Assembly: GCA_021795135.1 (NCBI GenBank)
Contig: JAJYPT010000040.1
Span: forward strand, 1 to 10,905
DNA from: Actinomycetes bacterium
GTDB taxonomy: Bacteria; Actinomycetota; Acidimicrobiia; Acidimicrobiales; JAJYPT01
Length of the DNA stretch: 10,905 bases
Direction of reading: 5' to 3'
Shown here in pieces: positions 7,816 to 10,905 of this stretch (positions are counted from its first letter, which is position 1; every line of letters begins with the position of its first letter). The notes beneath the pieces are model-generated. The model was given only the letters and a program-made list of their open reading frames with translations, was not told where the DNA came from and made no database searches. Both the position numbers and the translations under genes were made by a program.

Positions 7816-8871
7816 ATGGCCATAATTGATACAACCAATAAAGTTGAAATCAAAAACCAAACTAGTTCCTCAAGAAAACTCACTACAGCTAAAGCCATAG
7901 TTGAAGGCATTTCTCAGCAAATGGAAGCTGATCCTTCTGTATTTGTTTTAGGTGAAGACGTAGGAGCATATGGAGGAATCTTTAGTTCGACTACTGGATT
8001 GTTAGAAAAATTTGGACCCAAAAGAATAATTGATACTCCAATATCAGAAACAGCCTTTATCGGTCTTGCCACTGGTGCTGCAGTTGAGGGAATGAGACCA
8101 ATTGTAGAGTTGATGTTTGTAGATTTTTTTGGCGTAGCAATGGATCAAATTTATAACCATATGGCTAAAATCCATTATGAATCAGGTGGTAATGTCAAAG
8201 TTCCAACAGTTCTAATGACAGCGGTGGGTGGAGGCTATTCAGATGGAGCCCAACATTCCCAATGTTTGTGGGGAACTTTTGCACATTTGCCTGGTATGAA
8301 AGTAGTGGTACCTAGTTCTCCATATGATGCAAAAGGACTAATAATTTCAGCCATTCAAGATGATAACCCAGTAATTTATATGTTCCACAAAGGCATCATG
8401 GGTTTGCCTTGGATGGTCAAAAACCCTCATGCTATTGAAAATGTTCCTCAAGAATCTTATACAGTTCCAATAGGAAAAGCCAAAGTTGTACGCGAAGGAT
8501 CTGACCTTACAATTGTTACCTTGTCTTTATCAGTCCATCACTGCTTAGATGTAGCCGAAGAGGTCTCAAAAGAGGGAATAGAATGTGAAGTCATAGATCT
8601 TCGTAGTCTAGTTCCATTAGATAAAACTACTATATTGAATTCTTTGGCCAAAACCGGAAAACTTATTGTAGTTGATGAAGATTATCAATCTTTTGGACTC
8701 TCTGGAGAAATTGCAGCAATTGTAGCCGAGACAGATCCCAGAATGCTAAAAGGTCCTATGAAAAGAGTTTGTGTACCAGATGTTCCAATCCCTTATGCTC
8801 GTTCGCTTGAATACGCTGTACTTCCTACTAAAGAACGTATCGCAGAGGCTATAAGGCAGATACTACTTTGA
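7816..8871 (+). CDS. Thiamine-diphosphate dehydrogenase E1 beta subunit
   Basis: Partner of the preceding E1 alpha; together they form the active site at the subunit interface. The 351 residues include GEDVGAYGGIF at 46-56, DTPISETAFIGLATGAA at 73-89 with E78 the expected glutamate that activates the thiamine aminopyrimidine, and YSDGAQHSQ at 141-149 with the conserved active-site histidine H147. The C-terminal transketolase-like domain (about 215-351) has LTIVTLSLSV and VIDLRSLVPLD. AAGGAG at 7801-7806, overlapping the E1 alpha stop, is 9 nt from the ATG. About 20 residues at the N terminus precede the conserved domain, slightly longer than AcoB. The TGA stop overlaps the next start by 4 nt. 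Confidence 0.94.
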   Translation: MAIIDTTNKVEIKNQTSSSRKLTTAKAIVEGISQQMEADPSVFVLGEDVGAYGGIFSSTTGLLEKFGPKRIIDTPISETAFIGLATGAAVEGMRPIVELMFVDFFGVAMDQIYNHMAKIHYESGGNVKVPTVLMTAVGGGYSDGAQHSQCLWGTFAHLPGMKVVVPSSPYDAKGLIISAIQDDNPVIYMFHKGIMGLPWMVKNPHAIENVPQESYTVPIGKAKVVREGSDLTIVTLSLSVHHCLDVAEEVSKEGIECEVIDLRSLVPLDKTTILNSLAKTGKLIVVDEDYQSFGLSGEIAAIVAETDPRMLKGPMKRVCVPDVPIPYARSLEYAVLPTKERIAEAIRQILL

Positions 8872-9104
8872 GCATAGAAGTTGTATTTCCCGAAGTATCT
8901 AAAAACAATCCTAAAACCCAAGGAGTTGTTGCAACTTGGTTTGTAAGTGACCACGATCAGGTAAGTCAAGGACAACTTTTAGCAGAGGTACAAGTAGATA
9001 AAATTGATGTAGAGGTACACTCCCCCTCAGATGGAATAATCAAAATTATTGCAGAAGAAGGAACCGAACTAACCCAGTTAGATGTTATTGCCTATATTGA
9101 TTAA
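8868..9104 (+). CDS. Free-standing lipoyl-domain protein (minimal E2 swinging arm)
   Basis: Carrier that would take the acyl group from E1 on a lipoylated lysine. It is 78 residues: one biotin/lipoyl hammerhead domain, with VFPEVSKNNPKTQGVVATWF at the front, VQVDKIDVEV in the turn (K45 the predicted lipoylation site) and SPSDGIIKIIAEEGTEL closing the fold. A full E2 has about 400 residues with a peripheral-subunit-binding domain and an acyltransferase core; both are missing. The downstream 194 bases contain no remnant of them in any frame, so this is a complete small protein, not a truncated one. The TTG start overlaps the E1 beta stop (TTGA), with AAGG 11 nt upstream. Biotinylation is less likely, since biotin domains use MKM around the lysine. 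Confidence 0.88.
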   Translation: MSIEVVFPEVSKNNPKTQGVVATWFVSDHDQVSQGQLLAEVQVDKIDVEVHSPSDGIIKIIAEEGTELTQLDVIAYID

Positions 9105-9298
9105 TAGTTCCTTTAGTTGGTAAAAATAATCAAATCCAAGACTTATTGGTATTTGAAAATTAGAGAATTTAGAAAATCAAATTATGAAAATTTAGAAATC
9201 TTCCAAAATATTCTTGTCATGAAAGCATCCCAACTGGAACTTATTATCTTTGCCTTGCTTATAAAACCATATTTATCAATACTGAACTATGATTGCTT

Positions 9299-9607
9299 TT
9301 AATTTTGGACAATTACTTTGTTATCTTTAATAACCTTTTGGAATGATTCATCTAAGCTAGCCCAATCTACTATATCAACTTTATAAGCAAGATCAGATTC
9401 TGCAAAGTCTTCATTCAAAGCAGCACTGACACCAAGATCTAAAGGTTGATCAGCTATTACTACTAAATCCAAATCAGAATATGGCTTAGCTCTTCCACTA
9501 ACTCGAGAGCCAAAAGCCCATACTTGATATTGAGGAATATTGGTTTGAAGAATTTTTTGAACTATTTCCCAATCTTTAGTTTTAATTTCTATATTAGGTT
9601 TGTCCAT
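9299..9607 (-). CDS. mntA: MNT-domain nucleotidyltransferase, antitoxin of a HEPN/MNT pair
   Basis: In this family the enzyme silences its HEPN partner by transferring AMP to the tyrosine of the partner's RX4HXY motif. The 102 residues carry the exact GSX10DXD signature: G33-S34, then D45 and D47 in SDLDLVV, with D78 (KVDIVDW) as the third metal-binding carboxylate. All catalytic residues are intact. It resembles the Haemophilus HI0073 type. The ATG at 9607 overlaps the HEPN stop by 14 nt, with only a weak, close AGGA before it, so translation is probably coupled. Toxin gene first, antitoxin second is the common order for this pair. The symbol rests on the motif and context, not on a search. 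Confidence 0.88.
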   Translation of the reverse strand: MDKPNIEIKTKDWEIVQKILQTNIPQYQVWAFGSRVSGRAKPYSDLDLVVIADQPLDLGVSAALNEDFAESDLAYKVDIVDWASLDESFQKVIKDNKVIVQN

Positions 9608-9905
9608 TAGTCCTAATTAATAATTGTTGTACTAAATAAGATATTTCTTCTAAAAACTTTGGAATTTCTGTTACTACTTCAATAGCTACTTTTTCTCCAT
9701 ATGCATGACTAGTTTTAGATCTCATTTGCCTATATTCTTTCCAATCAGACCAATCCCCAAGTAATAGACCTTGTTCATTTGCCGAGCGAATTAAATAAGA
9801 AAAATCGGCCTCATCAAATTCTTGTGGAGTAGCAGAAACTGATTTTAAAAAGCGTTTGAGAATCTTATGAGATAGTTCATAACTAAATTCAAAACGTTGA
9901 ATCAA
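9594..9905 (-). CDS. hepT: HEPN-domain protein (HI0074/HepT-like toxin), N terminus cut off by an in-frame UGA
   Basis: HEPN proteins of this pair are RNases held inactive by the MNT partner. The open frame from TTG at 9905 gives 103 residues: IQRFEFSYELSHKILKRFL at the start, then the catalytic RX4HXY motif as R62, H67 and Y69 (RSKTSHAY). Related proteins of the HI0074 type have another N-terminal helix of about 30 residues before IQRFEF. That helix is present here in the same frame upstream but is separated by UGA at 9947-9945. If the TTG is used (a weak GAG lies 5 nt before it), the product lacks helix 1 and may be inactive or misfolded. A recent nonsense mutation in a toxin gene whose antitoxin is intact is the simplest reading. 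Confidence 0.75.
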   Translation of the reverse strand: MIQRFEFSYELSHKILKRFLKSVSATPQEFDEADFSYLIRSANEQGLLLGDWSDWKEYRQMRSKTSHAYGEKVAIEVVTEIPKFLEEISYLVQQLLIRTNGQT

Positions 9906-10007
9906 TCCATCTCTAATTTGTATATCTGATTCATCACTTTGATATCAAATAATCCCTTCTTCCAGTAGCCGAGTAGCTTTTACTAAAGGAGTAATATCTA
10001 AAGTCAT
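9906..10007 (-). pseudogene. Severed 5' part of the HEPN gene with in-frame UGA at codon 21
   Basis: ATG at 10007 is in frame with the HEPN gene and directly preceded by an in-frame TAG one codon earlier. It encodes MTLDITPLVKATRLLEEG and two more residues, then UGA (9947-9945), then YQSDESDIQIRDG leading straight into the conserved IQRFEF. The LD..PL..A...LEE pattern is what HI0074-type proteins show as their first helix. Reading through the UGA would give a 137-residue protein of normal length. An AGGA sits only 1 nt before the ATG. Confidence 0.65.
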
Positions 10008-10080
10008 ATCCTAGACTATCTATTGATTTTGTAATATAAAACAAAAACTTTTATTTCCAACAGCTACTTGCTTTGTTTTG

Positions 10081-10109
10081 AAAAAAGATAAATAGCTAAA
10101 CGTTTTATC
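10081..10109 (-). terminator. Weak terminator after the transporter gene
   Basis: GATAAA and TTTATC (10104-10109 and 10087-10092 on the plus strand) form a 6-bp stem with an 11-nt loop, followed on the minus strand immediately by six T (10086-10081). It lies just after the transporter stop. The short AT-only stem makes it uncertain. Confidence 0.3.
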
Positions 10110-10121
10110 AATTCATTACAA

Positions 10122-10905
10122 TTATATTATTCCTATTGGTGATTTACTATTGGAATCTAAAGACTGAAAATCTAATTTAGAACTAGGATCTATCAACCAT
10201 ACTAAAACTGCTCCAACAAACATCACGGCTCCAGCTACTCCAAAAGGAATAATCCAGCTATGAAAATTTTGTACTAGCACTCCAAATACAACGGGAGAAA
10301 CCAATCCCCCTACATTTGCCCATGTATTCATCCAAGCAGCAGTTGCCCCACTATATTTACCACCCATATCCATTGACATAGCCCAAAAAATAGCAATTGT
10401 TCCATCTAGGACAAAAAAAGATGCTGTAAAAAGTAAAGTCATTGCAAGACTGCCATGAACATAGACAGCACCCATCAACAAAGGTATCGTACCTAACATA
10501 CAAAACGAAGGTATAACCCTTCTCCATAATTTAACATTGCCAGTTTTTGCACAAAAATAATCTGATACTTTTCCTCCTAATACCCCTCCAACTGCTCCTC
10601 CAATCCATGGAATAGCTCCCAAAAGACCAGCTTTGGACAAAGAAAAATGTCTTGCATCAACTAAATAGGTCGGCAACCAAACAATATAAACTGTCAAGGT
10701 ATAAAAATAACAAAAATCAGCTAAACACAATGCCCAAAGACTTTTACTACGAATTCCAGATTTGATAACTTGGGCTAAATCACTTCTTTTGTCTTTTATG
10801 GAACAAATAGATATCCCTTTATCTCTATATATCACGTACCAAAAAATTCCAACTGCTATAGTAAAAAGACCAAAAGTAATAAAAGGACCAGTTATACCAA
10901 AGCTA
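10122..10905 (-). CDS. Major facilitator superfamily transporter, C-terminal half (5' end outside window)
   Basis: Membrane transporter, probably for an organic anion. The frame is open from the right edge of the window to TAA at 10124-10122, giving 260 residues; a GTG at 10835 lies inside the chain and is not the start, because the upstream codons continue a membrane helix (GPFITFGLFTIAVGIFWYVI). Seven hydrophobic segments follow one another, corresponding to helices 6-12, with a basic cytoplasmic stretch RDKGISICSIKDKR between helices 6 and 7 and GGKVSDYF after helix 8. The pattern LADFCYFYTLTVYIVWLPTY and MNTWANVGGLVSPVVFG resembles the anion:cation symporter group (hexuronate, glucarate, phthalate carriers). 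The N-terminal half, with the family's signature loop 2-3, is not visible, so the substrate stays open. Confidence 0.88.
   Translation of the reverse strand, partial: SFGITGPFITFGLFTIAVGIFWYVIYRDKGISICSIKDKRSDLAQVIKSGIRSKSLWALCLADFCYFYTLTVYIVWLPTYLVDARHFSLSKAGLLGAIPWIGGAVGGVLGGKVSDYFCAKTGNVKLWRRVIPSFCMLGTIPLLMGAVYVHGSLAMTLLFTASFFVLDGTIAIFWAMSMDMGGKYSGATAAWMNTWANVGGLVSPVVFGVLVQNFHSWIIPFGVAGAVMFVGAVLVWLIDPSSKLDFQSLDSNSKSPIGII

Noticed and set aside
9095..9132. Inverted repeat TTGATTA / TAATCAA as terminator of the E1 operon
   Set aside because: Seven AT-rich pairs around a 24-nt loop with no T run after it; not enough for a call.
9105..9298. Possible remnant of an E2 linker or catalytic domain
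   Set aside because: Read in all three forward frames, nothing resembles a peripheral-subunit-binding or acyltransferase domain and stops are frequent.
9117..9302. 61-codon TTG-started frame after the lipoyl gene
   Set aside because: No ribosome site, Ile/Lys/Leu/Asn-rich without pattern, not a continuation of an E2.
9945..9947. UGA recoded as a sense codon across the genome
   Set aside because: UGA clearly ends the permease and E1 beta genes at 4-nt overlaps, and tryptophan is encoded by TGG elsewhere.

Overview
The window is low-GC bacterial DNA (by eye well under 40% G+C). It has strong Shine-Dalgarno sites, several TTG or GTG starts, 4-nt stop/start overlaps and UGA used as a normal stop. 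A lipobox lipoprotein and a signal-peptide phosphoesterase show a bacterium with extracytoplasmic functions. The sequence alone does not settle the lineage; a low-GC actinobacterium or firmicute-like organism is possible.

Layout. Positions 1-1842 (-) hold nearly all of a secreted phosphoesterase of the phospholipase C / acid phosphatase superfamily, whose 3' end lies outside the window. Positions 2146-6231 (-) are a complete three-gene ABC importer operon, transcribed in the order lipoprotein binding protein, fused two-domain permease, ATPase, and ending in a hairpin terminator at 2035-2087. A gene-free divergent region of about 600 bases follows. Positions 6827-9104 (+) are a tight operon for a thiamine-diphosphate 2-oxoacid/acetoin dehydrogenase: E1 alpha, E1 beta and a 78-residue free-standing lipoyl domain in place of a full E2. 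Positions 9299-10007 (-) are a HEPN/MNT toxin-antitoxin pair. Its HEPN gene carries an in-frame UGA that separates the conserved N-terminal helix from the rest. Positions 10122-10905 (-) are the C-terminal half of a major facilitator transporter that runs off the right edge.

How the genes fit together. The importer belongs to the broad iron(III) / 2-aminoethylphosphonate / hexose-phosphate family, but its binding protein lacks the adjacent tyrosine pair used by classical ferric-binding proteins, so the ligand is open. With a secreted phosphoesterase beside it, capture of a phosphorus compound is one hypothesis among several. The E1/lipoyl operon would channel acyl groups from a 2-oxoacid or acetoin to lipoate, but the acyltransferase core and dihydrolipoamide dehydrogenase must be encoded elsewhere. 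Two different 11-bp tandem repeats, each 10 nt upstream of a TATAA(A/G) element, precede the phosphoesterase and the E1 operon and may be binding sites for response regulators.

The candidates most worth following up are the minimal E1-E1-lipoyl operon and the interrupted HEPN gene. I saw no CRISPR array, tRNA, rRNA or insertion sequence.
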